Positions 22,124 through 40,000 of a stretch of DNA of 64,000 nt are shown one piece after another. Position numbers and translations under genes: made by a program. Position 1 is the stretch's first letter. Every line of letters begins with the position of its first letter. Origin of the DNA: Chromera velia (taxonomy: Eukaryota > Sar > Chromeraceae); assembly GCA_018398765.1 (NCBI GenBank), contig JAHBMJ010003638.1, positions 1-64,000 of the forward strand, read 5' to 3'. The notes beneath the pieces are model-generated. The model was not told the origin of the DNA. It did not search any database and was given only the letters and a program-made list of their open reading frames with translations.

Positions 22124-23049
22124 CTGCACGTGCCCGCGTGCCTCTGTCTCCCTACCCGAGCGAGAGCATGGGAGTGTCAAAGTCCTTCTCCCTGGGGGGG
22201 GAAGAACGAAGCAGTCAATGGGGAAACACAGCAAGGAGAAAAATGTGGTTGACACGTGTGAAGGAAAGAGCGTGACACGCACAGACGAAGGACACCTGAG
22301 TCAAATCAGTGAGGTGAGATGGGATCAGTCAGAGGGACTTTCGGGAGGAAAGGGCTTGTAGGCAGCGGAGGAGGAAGAAAATAGGAGGGAAAACACGAAA
22401 GTGAGCACGCACGGCCGAGTTGGGGGATGGACATGGGACTAGATGGCCCGATGAAGGAAAGAAGGGACTGGGAGACTGATGGGTTGGGCAGACCGGGCTA
22501 CTTTCTCTTCTTCTTGCACTGCTCTGGGTTCTATTTAATCGCTGTTTTTTTTTTCGAACGGCAAGAGGATCCGAAAGGCAAAAATAATGGAGGAGTCAGG
22601 GGAAGACAAAGATCTGAGTGAGAATGGAAAGACCAATGGATAGATGATCATGGATCGGCCTCACTTCTTCCTGCCTTAATTCCCCTGCTGGATGTGTGTT
22701 TGCGGACTTTTTTTCTCGATTTCTTGAGTAGCTAGGCGAAGGCGCTCTTTCTGAGTTGCCTTCTGTATGGCCCATTCCTTCCTTTTTCTGTTTCCTATAC
22801 GGGTACGTTTCGTCTCTTGATTCCCTCTCCGTCGATCTTCGGTTCTCTTCTTTCACCCCCTTTTGGTCTGCGCTTTCTTTCGCGGAACTCCATGAGGAGA
22901 GAGGGAAAGACCAAACGAAGGAATCTGTGTCTGTACCTGTGCCCGCCGTATGTGCATCCAACAAGCGAAGAAAGAAGCCTGTTTGTCTGATGTGCGCGCA
23001 CGAAAGCACTTTTGTATGCACCAAGGGGCGTTCGTGTCTGAATGTGTAT

Positions 23050-23096
<47 letters not shown>

Positions 23097-23587
23097 TGTG
23101 TCTGTGCGTGCGCGTGCGGGTGCGGGTGTGTGTGTGTACGTGCGTGCGTGCCGCCGAGTCACTGTGTGTACATGCTGGACAGTAACATGCAAAACAAAAC
23201 AGAACCTATTATCGTAGTATTACACGGTTCGACTATTATTTATGTATGCTGGTGTGTAACACCCTGTGTTTGTGAAACTTTGTCAGTGAAATTGTCACTA
23301 TGTATCTCTGTAATTGAAATTCGACAAAAAACCTGCATAACTAGCTGTATGTGTAACCTCTAATTGATGGCTAGTTTGATGGAGCACTTTGTTACGGTGT
23401 TTTTTTAAAATATGATCTTTTAAAGACATTAAATTTAAATTGATGATTTTTTATACATTGTTTGATAAGAATGTTTTTTTAAATGAAAGTTTGGTAAACA
23501 CAATCATACTTCATACAAATTCAAGTTTAATGAATTGAGTTTTAATTTAAATTTATTCATGACTGTATGCTATAAATTAATGTATAG
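22067..23587. other. microsatellites and gene-free DNA
   Basis: Contains (CT)n(GT)n at about 22057-22122 and (GT)n at about 23041-23140. Long open frames here are read through these repeats and show no homology. 23360-23587 is AT-rich flank of the Ty3 element. Confidence 0.6.
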
Positions 23588-23935
23588 CGTAAGGAGGTAA
23601 CTCCTCTTCTCCTAAGTGATCGCACTTAGTTCAGTTAGATCTCTACTATGGAAAGTCTGTCAGTTCAAGGTTCACTTCCAAACTGCTTCTAAAAGCTTTG
23701 CAAGCAACTGTTGTTTACTCAATCCAGGCTATACGCAGCTAATTGAATTAATTCTGTTTTAATTATTTCTATTTTATTTAATTCTCTTCTAATACAGACT
23801 GGCATGGCGGCGCCTCCATGAGCTTGCGTGCGTGTGTTGGTCTCTGAGCTGCGGGCGTCCCGTGCGGCGGCGGTGCACGTTAGTTCGGCTCACCCCGGGA
23901 TTGGCCGGTCCCATGGCTCGCCTCACTATGTTACG
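23588..23935 (-). repeat. 3' LTR of the Ty3 element
   Basis: 348 bp, differing from the 5' LTR at 16 positions by my count, all transitions. Confidence 0.95.
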
Positions 23936-23949
23936 TGCCTCTTCCCCTT
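23936..23949 (-). promoter_or_regulatory. polypurine tract
   Basis: AAGGGGAAGAGGCA on the minus strand directly before the 3' LTR; primes plus-strand DNA synthesis in LTR retrotransposons. Confidence 0.8.
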
Positions 23950-24037
23950 GAAGCGTGTGTCCCACGCGCTCTGTCCTTCTTCTCAGCTTGTCTGCAGTTA
24001 ACTGCCAACCAAAATTGACTGTACAATTCCTGTCTAT

Positions 24038-29005
<4,968 letters not shown>

Positions 29006-29103
29006 CGAGAAAGAGTCTTGGGAGAAGAAGAGAATTCACTTGCCAAGAAAGAAGATGACTGTTACAGGATCAGACCGAGCAACAGAGGTCCTGGAGAGAT
29101 CAA

Positions 29104-29121
29104 CCAGGCTCTGTGCTATCA
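29104..29121 (-). promoter_or_regulatory. presumed primer-binding site
   Basis: TGATAGCACAGAGCCTGG on the minus strand directly inside the 5' LTR, the position of the tRNA primer site. It shares TGATA..AGAGC with common initiator-tRNA sites only partly; the tRNA is not identified. Confidence 0.45.
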
Positions 29122-29469
29122 CATAAGGAGGTAACTCCTCTTTTCCTAAGTGATCGCACTTAGTTCAGTTAGATCTCTACTACGGAAAGTCTGTCAGTTC
29201 AAGGTTCACTTCCAAACTGCTTCTAAAAGCTTTGCAAGCAACTGTTGTTTACTCAATCCAGGCTATACGCAGCTAATTGAATTAATTCCATTTTAATTAT
29301 TTCTATTTTATTTAATTCTCTTCTAACACAGACTGGTATGGTGGCGCCTCCATGAGCCTGCATACGTGTGTTAGTCTCTAAGCTGCGGGCGTCCCGTGCG
29401 GCGGCGGTGCGCGTTAGTTCGGCTCACCCCGGGATTGGCCGGTCCCATGGCTCGCTTCATTATGTTACG
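29122..29469 (-). repeat. 5' LTR of the Ty3 element
   Basis: 348 bp partner of 23588-23935; presumably holds the promoter and R region. Confidence 0.95.
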
Positions 29470-29474
29470 TATAG

Positions 29475-29843
29475 TATAGGATTGTATGTGACTGGCACTG
29501 ACTGCGTACACTTTACCAAACACTTTGATACATTTGTTGCTTCTTCTTTACAGGCTAGTTTATAGGGTAGTACTTCTTGTTTCTTCTTCAAAGAGACGCT
29601 TAAAAGGCTAGTGCCCTTCTTGCTGCTATATAGTGTTGCTGCAGGCCTAGTACTACACTGATCGATCGTGAGGCGCAAACTAGGGCGCAAAGTAGTGCAA
29701 ACTATTTGTTGTTCACTAGGTTGTTCATGTGTTGCACTAATGCTAGCATCAGTATTGTTAACTGCATGTTGTTCAGGGTTAAAAAGTATAAAAAAGAAAG
29801 AAAAAAAATATTTTCGCTGATCGCTTATATACTATTAGTATTA

Positions 29844-29879
<36 letters not shown>

Positions 29880-30101
29880 TTCTAGGAAATTGAAAGTCTC
29901 TTCCAACAGCTGAGATCCTATGTTGTCTGTGCACAAATATGTCGGTAGGAGCACACGGTCAATCTACCATAACCCAGTACAATCCAACAGGCTGCTGTCT
30001 GATTCAATTGGAATTTATCAAATACATACTAATTACATGACATACAAAAAACGCATGCATGCGAAAAACCATCGGAGACTGACGCTTCGCATACACGCCG
30101 A
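29475..30101. other. gene-free stretch with (TA)n
   Basis: No supported gene. (TA)n microsatellite at about 29845-29876. Confidence 0.6.
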
Positions 30102-30109
30102 GTTAAACA

Positions 30110-31456
30110 TAGTGACCATGTTTGATTTGATTATATTTGATTTGATTTGATTTGATTTGAGCTTCAACCTCAAATATTTGATATTTGAGGTAAGATTTGA
30201 GGTTAACCTCTTAGGGTTCCTCACTGAGTCACTGACTTACTGTCACTCTGATCATTTTTCTTATGACAATAGTTATCAGAACATTTCTGATGTGTGTTTC
30301 AAAAATTTAAAAAAATATGTATAAAATTATAACTTATCAGTTCCATAAAAAAAATATACCTGTGTGGCAGTGTATATACACTAGTCACTGAGACTCACTC
30401 TAGTACTAATAGAGATTAAGAACGTAAAATTGATAGATTTGAAATTGCATATAACTGTTTGTTGATACGATAAAGTTAGAGCACGTACCAAAATTGAGGT
30501 GACAATCACTCAGCTTTATGACACTTCTTTTTCCTCTTCTTTATGATCACTTTCTTTAATGTGAATCAAATTGATCGGTGGTGGGAGCTGTTAAGAACTT
30601 TTTCTCTGGCTTTTCGGCTTTCCAGGAGTGGGTGCTCCTGGGCCTCTATTCGGTTGCAGAAAGATGACAACAGGGTGAGACGGAGAACCACACATACGTT
30701 TGCTATTGCTGTTTGTGTTGAAACCGTCCTGTTTCTGGGCAGCTAAGTATCCAGAGTTGGTAAGTTCGGCTACCCTCTGTGCCTCTGACAGAATAATCTC
30801 GTTCTTCAGTGTGATTGATGAGGTGAGTTTGAAAAGAACTGGTTGCCGCTGCTGCATACTCACAGCCACAAATAGATTCTCCTTCCCCCTCGGCTCCTTG
30901 TATTTTCACCTGACACTGAATCATATTTGCCCCCTTTTGCACGGACCATATTTTTTTTGCGTACCCGGCTCTAAAAACAAATGCCTCCTTCTTCCCGTTC
31001 GACCTTGTCAGATTGTATGACATGTCTTACGGGGTGTAAAATGTTTGCAGACGCTCAAAAAGGGGGCCGTAAAAGATGTTCCAACACCAGAAAAGTCAAC
31101 ACAGCTGTTCGGGAAAACGTTCAGCTGATCGGTTTACCTCTGCATAAAGTAAAAAGGGGTGAAACGTCAATTTCAGTTAAATTCAGTACAGCTTAAAACG
31201 TTTTTTTTTTGAGAGTAAACCATTAAGATTTAGGTTTTTTCATTTGAATCAGCATGCGTGACGGATCGGTACTTGCAAAAAATTTTTCGGGACCTTCATA
31301 TTTGAGGTTGAAAGTCATATTAATCAAATATTTGATCGTATTTGATAGGTCTTTAAACACTAGGTCCTCTCTGACTGGATATTTGATTTGAGCTTAAGCC
31401 CTACCTCAAATCAAATCAAATCAAATCAAATCAAATCAAATCAAACATGGTCACTA
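30110..31456. mobile_element. hAT-like element with TTTGA subterminal arrays
   Basis: Inverted ends TAGTGACCATGTTTGATTTG (from 30110 and, on the other strand, from 31456) run into tandem TTTGA units at both sides. Flanks GTTAAACA (30102-30109) and GCTAAACA (31457-31464) are an 8-bp duplication with one T/C change. TIRs starting TAGTG and an 8-bp duplication are hAT hallmarks. It is 1,347 bp, too short for an intact transposase. Confidence 0.75.
30703..31023 (-). pseudogene. BED-like finger remnant of a hAT transposase
   Basis: 106-codon frame: KKIWSVQKGANMIQC followed by a second CGC and SFQTHLINHTEE. A Trp ahead of the first Cys, then Cys and a His-x3-His end, fit a BED finger with a disturbed first half. 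Overlapping downstream frames continue with charged sequence (EIILSEAQRVAEL), suggesting a lost frame. Supported mainly by its location in an hAT-like element. Confidence 0.4.
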
Positions 31457-31559
31457 GCTAAACATTAATAGCTCGAAATCAGCATGCCAATTAATCGTAG
31501 TATTACGTCGATCCTTGTAAGCCGATGGATAGACCGTAGGTATGATTAGAGAACACACG

Positions 31560-32226
31560 TAGTGTCCCGCGCATGATGCCCCTCCGTATCTATACCGCTG
31601 TCTTTTATCTATTACTGACGGTTCTCAGGTGCACTTGTGGAAGCAAACGACAACAAAAGGCCATAACGTTAAAAATCAGTCATATGTAGATTATTTTAGA
31701 ACAAAACAAAGAAAGGACAAACGCGCCTTCCAAAGAAAACGGAGACCATCATCACCAGTCCAACGGAATGCAGACATAAACAAATCAAGCAAAAACGAAA
31801 CAGGCCATCTCAAAATATACAACTCCAAAAACAGAAAAGTAAGTTCGTCAACCAGAACAACCGCAGGTGCATTACAAGAAAGAAGTGTCCGGATAAGATG
31901 AGAGGATATTAGGCCCTTCTTGGCCGAAACAGAAGGAACACAGGAGAAATCATGCATCAGACGCACTTTACGAAGTAAGGTAGGTTAGGAAAAGACGACG
32001 ATCCTCCAGAAATGGGCAATAGAGAAAAAGCAACCAAATCACGAAAGAAATTAAAAAGAACATCACGGTTAGGATTAACAGCAGCAAAAAGCAAAATCGA
32101 AGAAGATTCTGGCAAAGAGAAAAGATGTAGACCAAGCACTGTAGATCCCTTTTGACGCTCTAAAACGCATGCAGGACTGTAGAAGTCTTCCTCAAGTAAC
32201 TTTTCCATCATGGAGTCATCCGGCAC
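31560..32226 (-). mobile_element. Penelope-like element copy 3, 5'-truncated
   Basis: Only the C-terminal third of the RT remains: CVLERQKGSTVLGLHLF...VNPNRDV, then after a frameshift near 31960 LSCNAPAVVLVDELTFLFLE, both matching copy 2 at 50.4-50.9 kb. The 3' UTR block TCTTTTATCTATTACTG (about 31600) is shared with the other copies. 5' truncation is typical of target-primed reverse transcription. Confidence 0.8.
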
Positions 32227-32493
32227 GTCACTCAGATATATATTTTTTTTCTTTTCTTTTTTAGCCGACGCCTATAGTGACCACTTTAGGTAAACAATCG
32301 CTTAGAGTGCTCTTAGCTTTATACTAGGCCCTTCATCCTTTTCGTGATCGTGAACGTTTCCCCATTCAAAAATGAAAAAAGGCCTTACATTAATTACATT
32401 AAAAAAAAAAAATTATACTGTGCTGTTAGGAGTAACTACCTATAACTACCAGTCTTTTTCAGAAGGCTTTTGGTTACCATCAATTTGGTAACT

Positions 32494-33736
32494 CGCACGG
32501 ACGTGGGCGGGCGGGACATGAGGGGGGTCTTAATCAAACGGTAGGACCCCATACGAAGCCAAAAACGTGCAGTATGGCCTTATCTGGCGGCCCCGGTGGC
32601 CCCAGAGGCCCGCGACCTACCAAAATGATCGTCAGGACCCCGGCATTTCAAATCTAGCAAAATTTTGACCGCAAGTTTCCGGGGTCACCCTCAAAATCAC
32701 CAAAATGTCTGAAAAAACCTCAGAAAGCTCACAGATGTCTGCAGAGGGCCAAGTTCGTTCCCTCTTACCTTGCTTTCCTTCTTATTGTCCAGAGCAGTAT
32801 TGGTGGTAAAAGTCGCACCATTCCCCTCCTTTAAGACCAGACAGCTTGTGTCTGTGTCAGGGTGAAGTCTTGTTGCACCGCTGGTCTGCTTGGATAGGTT
32901 TGGCAGTTGATACTGCGAACAGTCAGGAATTGGCCCTTCTGGCCTCCTGAGCAACATTCCTTCTTTTCACCAGGAGGCCCCGAAATCGATTCCCGACAAT
33001 TTTGCCCAGTGCCTCTCATCAGTTGACATCCTTCCAGGGCAGTGGGATGGGTTGCTGGTGTGTCTGCTGGTTGTGGGAAGGTGAAATTCTTTTGTGTCTT
33101 TGTTGTGGTGAAGTGACGTCTCTGGAGCATTGATCGACTTCCACTTCCCCGGGTAGGTCGTTCTGTCTTGCTCATTCCCTCTAGACATGATCGTATACGT
33201 GTTGGGCAGTACCTCTGTGCACTGGATGCAGGTTGGAGGCACTCAAAAAAGAGAACGGTCTTCCGGCGATTTCACATAGGCTGCCCCCTGGAGTATATCT
33301 TTCTGTTCCTGGGCAGACTTGTCACTTGAAGTCCACAGTGCACCAACCATTCGTTGTCTCCTGTTGGAACTAAGTTACCTGGACCAGATGGAGTGTGTCG
33401 GTATGCATTTTGTCATCATTGATGCATCACAGCCCTTTATTCACTTCTGAGTCCAGGGAGGCCTCTTTGGCCTCTTCAGGTGTCAGAGCTCAGACGTCCG
33501 TTCTTTGCACTCCCTGTGTGTATTGGAGTCGTTTTTTCTGCACCAAGCAGCTAGAGAGAGTCTAGAGAGGCGAACTGACGTCTCCTAGGTGAGTTGGATG
33601 GGGTTCAGAAGCGGAAAGAAAGGAAGGCAGGGCTCTCTTCTCCTTTCCCCATACGGGGCCAAAATTGTGCAGTGTGGGCGGCGGGGTCCGGTTTGATTAA
33701 GACCCCCCTCATGTCCCGCCCGCCCACGTCCGTGCG
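32494..33736. mobile_element. inverted-repeat element with 46-bp perfect ends
   Basis: 32494-32539 and 33691-33736 are exact inverse complements (46 bp, beginning CGCACGGACGTGGGCGGGCG). Just inside each end a 30-bp CCCATACG..GCCAAAA motif occurs in the same orientation (32547-32577, 33647-33678). The interior (1.15 kb) has only short minus-strand frames without recognised domains (CPGRMSTDERHWAKLS). No clear target duplication was found, so the class is open. Confidence 0.6.
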
Positions 33737-34239
33737 CTGGCGGAGGCTGAGGAGACTACCGCTACCATGATAATCTGGCCGTATCTGGCTGCAAATATGT
33801 TGGATAAGGATCTAATATAGGAGAAACACATCTTTAAAAACTGTGTGCAGCGTAAAAAAGATCCCTTTTAGACTTGTTTTGACTAAGTTGTTTCTATAAT
33901 ATCAAAAAATTGACTTCCACGTACAGATATTTATAGATATAAGAGATATTTGCAATACATCTATTTTTGGTACTCAATTTACCCACTAGTTTGTCCAGTT
34001 TAAAAGGACGATTACCACTGTTTTAGCTACCAAAACAACGGTAATCAATGTGACTCTGTATGATTACCGTAACTATAAAAATGGTTACCAAGCGGTCTAA
34101 CGGCCGCCTGGGTAACCAAACTAAGTTGGAAAATCAAAACAGCATAGTATAAAAATAATTAAAAGATCAGAAAAACTTTTAATTTTTTTTATCATATATA
34201 GTTTTTTATGTTTTTTTAATATTTATCATGACAGTCAAC

Positions 34240-34510
34240 AGGCAAACAACTGTTGTTTAAGTGTTGCAGGAGTGTTGCACGGGATGTTGCCAGTACATAA
34301 AAAACCTTTCTATGTTTTTTGGTTGATAAGTAAAAAAAGAAAAAAAACTAGAAAAAAAAAATTTGAAACTTTTTTTTTTAATGGAGTGCAGGGCCTAGGC
34401 TTTACAACATATAACTGACTTGGAAATGCTCATAGACTGCCTAGCAGCTAGCCTATTGGGTACCATTGGGTCACGATGGCTGCTCGGTTAAGTCATATCA
34501 TCATCCTCAT
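34240..34510. repeat. dispersed repeat, copy 2 (tRNA-like head)
   Basis: Matches the family at 7183-7935: AACAACTGTTGTTTAAGTGT at about 34248 and CACGATGGCTGCTCGGTTAAG with an (ATC)-rich tail at about 34464. A third partial copy is at 32270-32330. Confidence 0.55.
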
Positions 34511-36495
34511 CACATTTAAATTAGTTTGATATTGTTGAAAAGGGATCTGAGGCTGATTTGAGGAGTGAAAACGATGTGTAAATACGACGTCTTCTTTCAT
34601 TTCTTGGGCGATCGCTTGAATGAGCTGAAAAAGGGCATATAGGGAGAGAGTGAGAGGGCCTAGAGAGGGGCGATCGATATGACATGGGGAACCATTCAAT
34701 TGATGAGAACCAAAGACTCCTCCCTTCTGCTGATCCAACGTTCCGTTCCAAGTTTCCGTCAAACAATCAACCGTTCCTTTCCGCACTTTGACTGTCCCCC
34801 CCAACTAATTAGGTTGAATGCATGCTTGATTCTACAGTTTGCACGCGGGATTCGTCCCTTGCAAGTATCCCACACCCTCACAAAGTGACCGACTGGGTCA
34901 GCAGTCACCACACTTCGATCGTTCAAAGGAAAGGAGACAATGATTAACGATGAACGGATAGGAGAAAAGGCAAGAGGAAGAAAGAGGACAAAAGAAAAGT
35001 GAAAAAGAGAGAACGAAAGAGAGAGAGAGAGAAAAAGAGAGAGAAAGAGAGAAACCAAGAAAGAAAGAATGGAAAGGAAAGCAGGTCTAATAACAAAGCC
35101 GAGAATTGGACGCAGAGACAAAAAAACAGGTAAGCCCCTTTTAGTTACACCAATCGAAAACCCACACAGAAAATCAATTCCAAGAGCTCAAACTTCCCGT
35201 GGAAACCTGTTGATCACGTCACAGAAGGTCCCGCATGAACCCCCCCCCCACGACCCCAAAATCGTGTAAATGTGCAGAAGATCGTTAGGACGGCTAGTTT
35301 CGATCAGCACGCTTGAGACTTCAAAAACAATGGATACAAACCAAAAGGCAAAGACACTGTCTTACAGAAAGATGGATAGGGAGGACTGAGAGCTCCTTCC
35401 CCTCTTGCGACAAGACATCCGACAGTCTACCCACCTCCCAACCCTTTCCCCTCCCCATGCCGGAAAGCGAAGAAAGAAACCGGGACGGGGCCAGCATTTA
35501 TCTGTTCATTTCTTGCAGCTGCTCAACTACTCTCCGACTTGCTTCCAGCACTTCAACTGCTGCCACCACCAGCCTAGAAATACCCCAGACGGCCCACGTA
35601 CGGCGACATTCTCTTCGACACCGCTGTCGGGATGCCGCCGCCGTCGTTGCCGCATGAGAGTCTGCGTGTGTGTATGCGAGTGTGTGTGTGTGTGCGCGCG
35701 CGCGCCCGCGTGTGTGTGTGCGTGTGCGAGGGAGTGAGTGAGCGAATGAGTATGAGGACCAGCAATAGAAAGAAAGAGCGAGTAGAGCGAAGCGCTAACT
35801 AAGTGGAGTCTAGTCGAGGCAATAAATACAAAAAATAGGTCTCTCTCTGTCCACTCTCTGCGCCCCAGCCCTGTGTCTGCAGATGAGGGGAGGAAGAGAG
35901 GACAGAATGGCACGATCCCCCAGTCACTTTCATGCAATGCACTCATTTCTGCATTTCCCCATTGAATTCGGAAAGAGCACTGCGAGCTCCTTTCCATCTT
36001 TCCCCCCCAACCCTTCAGAATTTCCTCCAGAATTACTCGCTCAACCTTCTTGATGTCAAACAAAGTTCGATCCCTGTTCTATTCTCTCCCTCCAATTCCT
36101 TAGTGTTGGGGATGCCCTGTTGTTTCTCTTCAAGTTTTTCCACGTTTGGGTCAGCGATACACTTCTCCACTGACCACGGGGGAATTTCCGGAGCCCCCCG
36201 ACCCGCCCTCCTCCCCTACCGCACACTCCAGAGAGCGCACGCCCGAAGAAATTTCACCCACCCACCCACGCACTCCAAAGCACAACACAGGCCCCAAAAG
36301 AACGGATGGATGTGCAACTCCAAGAGACATGCACGCAGACAGTGACAGGCTCCTCTCTTTCTCCTCCCATCCTCTTCTACCATCCAAGAGATGAAGCGGA
36401 GTCGCAACTCACGGCCGTCTCACCCCCGCATTACGAATGCTTTGCCGCCAGCTGAGACAGATAGAGACGCAAGATGCTTGGGAAATCAGGAACTC

Positions 36496-36575
<80 letters not shown>

Positions 36576-36828
36576 GAGAGAGAGGTGACGTGTGTATCCA
36601 TGCAGAAGACGCCACTGGCGGGGAAGCAAAAATATATAAAATACCCTGGAGCAGAATCTCTTCCCATCCGCCCATACATCCACCTCTGAGTGCCGAAAAC
36701 TAGGCCCTGAAAAAAAAAATCCCCTGACTTCCTCCAAGAGACTGGTGCACGTGGCGAGAAAATCCGCGCTCTCCCACTGTTTGAAAGAAAAGGTGAAGAC
36801 CGGCCCAATCCAACACAGCTCGACGGAC
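34511..36828. other. no firm gene; simple repeats and weak exon candidates
   Basis: Minus-strand frames at 34493-34804 and 34759-35121 and a plus-strand ATG at 35069 with donor GTAAGC at 35129 are possible exons without homology. GA-rich (34990-35060), GT-rich (about 35665-35735) and CA-rich (36499-36572) repeats dominate. The last exon(s) of the ITPK-type kinase should lie at the right end of this stretch (below 36829) but could not be fixed. Confidence 0.4.
36499..36572. repeat. (CA)n microsatellite
   Basis: Interrupted CA repeat of about 74 bp; source of artificial Cys/Val-rich frames. Confidence 0.95.
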
Positions 36829-36992
36829 CGTTGAAGGTAGGGAAAAAGTTCACATCTACCACTACAAGATCCCCAGTGGCTTCCTGCAAACAGAAAAGAG
36901 TCCTCTATAAAATTTGAAGAGAAAATGCTTACTGGACACAGATACCTCTCGCTTTGCAACAAGAAGACATGCACAGACGCAGACGGACACAT

Positions 36993-37035
<43 letters not shown>

Positions 37036-40000
37036 CAAACATACACAAATACACATACATGCATACATACATACACGCGCACAAACACGCGTACAAGCAC
37101 ACATACAAACACACAAGCTCGCACACGAGCGCACCATTATACACAGAGACACACGTAAGAGACTACAGAGACGGACAAAAAGGACAAGACCGAATGAACG
37201 TGCAGCTCCCAATGAGGCAGGCCGAACGAAAGGAGAATCTGGGTCTCTTCTTGTGCATTCTTCCAACGAAACACCAAATTCACCGTGCGAGATCCCCCCA
37301 CCAACCTCAACGAGAACATCGAGGCCGAAAAGCCGACACCCGAGCTGTTCAGCAAATTCTTCCACAAGAGCAATCATCACAGCACGTGCCCCATCAGGCA
37401 AATGAGCGCTGTCGGAGAGACTCAGAACCAGACTATGGCTGCGAAACCCGACACCCCCACTCGCCCCCCCGACTTCTGAGCTTCCAGTGCCACGAGGAGC
37501 CCTGCTGGTGTGTATGCCATCCACCGCCCCCCCCCCTTTCTCCCCATTTCGAGCTGTATTTTTTGTAAGGTCCTCATGCGATGCCACATAATGCAGAAAC
37601 GCCCCCTCCTCCCCCCCAGACAGCCAGAGGGACCCCGGATCACACGCAGTATAGTAACGTCTCCCTACGTCGTGACTTGTCACAGAGACACGCGGAGGCG
37701 CGGCTCCGTGTGTCCTCTCTGCTGACCCCTTCGTCCTCTCACCTCGTTGAGGCTTCGGGGTACACGCTCCTGTGCCGTCAACGACAGCGTCGCCCTCCGG
37801 GAAGAGGGGCACATTTGGGGGACCTCCAGCTGCATGGGCCAAAAAGGGAGCACTTTGACTCGGATGCACGCGCGGTCTCTGTCCAGCATGCAATGCGTGT
37901 ATGAGTGCTCCCATGCCTACTGTGTTGAATGCCACCACACCAAGAGGCCGTGTCCCTTTTCGAGACTTTCCAAGAGCCTGGGTGGCTGTGGATGATTGTC
38001 GGGTACACGGCCCCGTCTCTGTCTCGGTGCTGGAGAAACGCTGGATCGCACAACCTCCCGTTCCTATTGCAGGGGCCGGTGACAGAGATCCCGGAAGGAC
38101 TGCGCTCTCTCGTGTTTCGTTCTGAACAGAAGAAGACGAGGGACCGTCCACCGTGTCGGTGCTGCCTGATCTCCCCTGAACATTCAGAAGAGACTCCTCC
38201 AGAGCCTGCACACACACACACACACGGGGACGGATTTCAGCCTGTGAATTTTCTTCGTCCGCATCAGTCACATGCAGAAGCAGGTTCTCAAAGGCTTGTA
38301 GACAGAAGAGGAGAGCTCACGAGCACAGCTCATTGAGGAAACAGTGTGACGAGTTTGAAAGCTCAGATCAATCGGCTGAAAAGGAACACAAAGAAAAGAA
38401 GGAAGCACCGTGAGTGCATCAAGGGGGGGAAGAGTGTTCTTCACATAAAAGTATGAGCCCAGAGAAAAGAAAGAATATCTGAAATCGACTTGACCCTACT
38501 CTCACTCACTCACGTTCCACGCTGCATGTTCGTGTCGGCTTGGAAGAGACTGCCTGCAAGTCAGAAGGAAAGAAACAGAGACGCGCACCGCGCATACAAG
38601 GGAAGCAAAGAAAGGTCCGAGTAGTTGTACTCTTTTGGACACTCATGAGATGCCAAACAAACACCAGACACAAAAGAAGAGTGGCTCCACTTTGCAACTC
38701 TCTTTTGGAAAATGTGTACTGATCAACCGTCACATCAGCACCTGCCCATGCAGCAACTCTCCTCATTACCAAAGACGCATCCTGTTTCTCAAACTGTCTC
38801 ACCGACCTTTCCAACAGTCGCACGTGTTCTCCGACGACCAAAACCTTCCAGAGCCGCCTCCCATGGTCAACAAACTCCTGCACGACGCTCCCGTACCGCC
38901 ACGTTCCCGGGTCATCCTCACTCATCCCCACATCCACATGCGGTACTTCTGAACCCGTGCCTGGTCCATACACGGCAGCAGGAGCCCCAACCGACACATT
39001 CTCGGCTACTTCTGCTGTTGGCTTTGTGAGTGCGCCACACGCAACACAGGCAGGCAAGGACAGTCCCCCCCTCTCTCGGTGAGGCGGCATGTGCAGGGTG
39101 GGAATACCGGGAGACCCAACTTGGGCCTGCTGCGCCTTTCGGTGCTGCACCACATTATCTGCCAGAGGCCCATTCCGGAGCGACAAGCTCGGAGACCTGC
39201 TTTCCCTCTCTTTCTCATGCTCATGCTCCGTTTCGTCATGAGTCTCGACCTTTCGAAGAGCCACAGTGCTCGCACCAGACCCAAACACGGCAGACGCCGA
39301 AGCAACCACCCCCCTGAAGGGAATTTGATGTTGAGACTGTGAACGAGAGCTCATCGGCGCCCCTGTGGGAGCAACAGAGGAGGCTGAGGAGAAGGGGACA
39401 ATATGGGCAGAGGTCCGGGGGGAGTCCGACAGCTTCACAGACTTACGTGAACCCGCCCCTCCCCCCCCGTGTCCTGGAAATATGGGGGGGGCAGACGAAA
39501 TGACTGTGTTCAAGTCGGGGGGTGGGAAAGATGGGGATTGACTTCCTGTGCTCAGTGCACAGTCTGATGTCAACAGCGGAGGCCCATTGTTGATTCCATT
39601 TCCTCCTGCAACCCGCTTGTGGCTGTGGGATGCCTGTACTGGCACCACGTTAGCAGATGAGGACACCGTGATGGCGTCTGTGGACGGAGAAGGGCCCCGG
39701 GAGGAGGAGCAGGAGACAGAAGAGGAAGAGGGGGAGGAGACGGTACGAGACGGCTCTGAAGAACGGCCGTAGGAGGCTGCAGAGCCAAGAGGAGACGCGA
39801 GAAATCTCGGGCCTGCATGGTGCCAAGAGAGGCGGGTGTGGGATGAGGAAGAGTGGTGTATGCCCCCATGGGGTCGGTTTGTGCCGGCACCAGCGGGCGC
39901 AAGAATGGCTGCTGGTGGGGGGGGAGTGGCGGTACTTGTTGTCGTGTTTGTGAGGGCCGTCTGTCCTTTGGCCTCAGGAACGACGTGTCCGACTGGCGCC

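Noticed and set aside
36862-37138. Long Cys/Val-rich open frame continuing the kinase exon to about 36862 on the minus strand
   Set aside because: It is translation of a (GT)n microsatellite; the true exon ends at 37306, where splicing to 36883 restores the ITPK motif.
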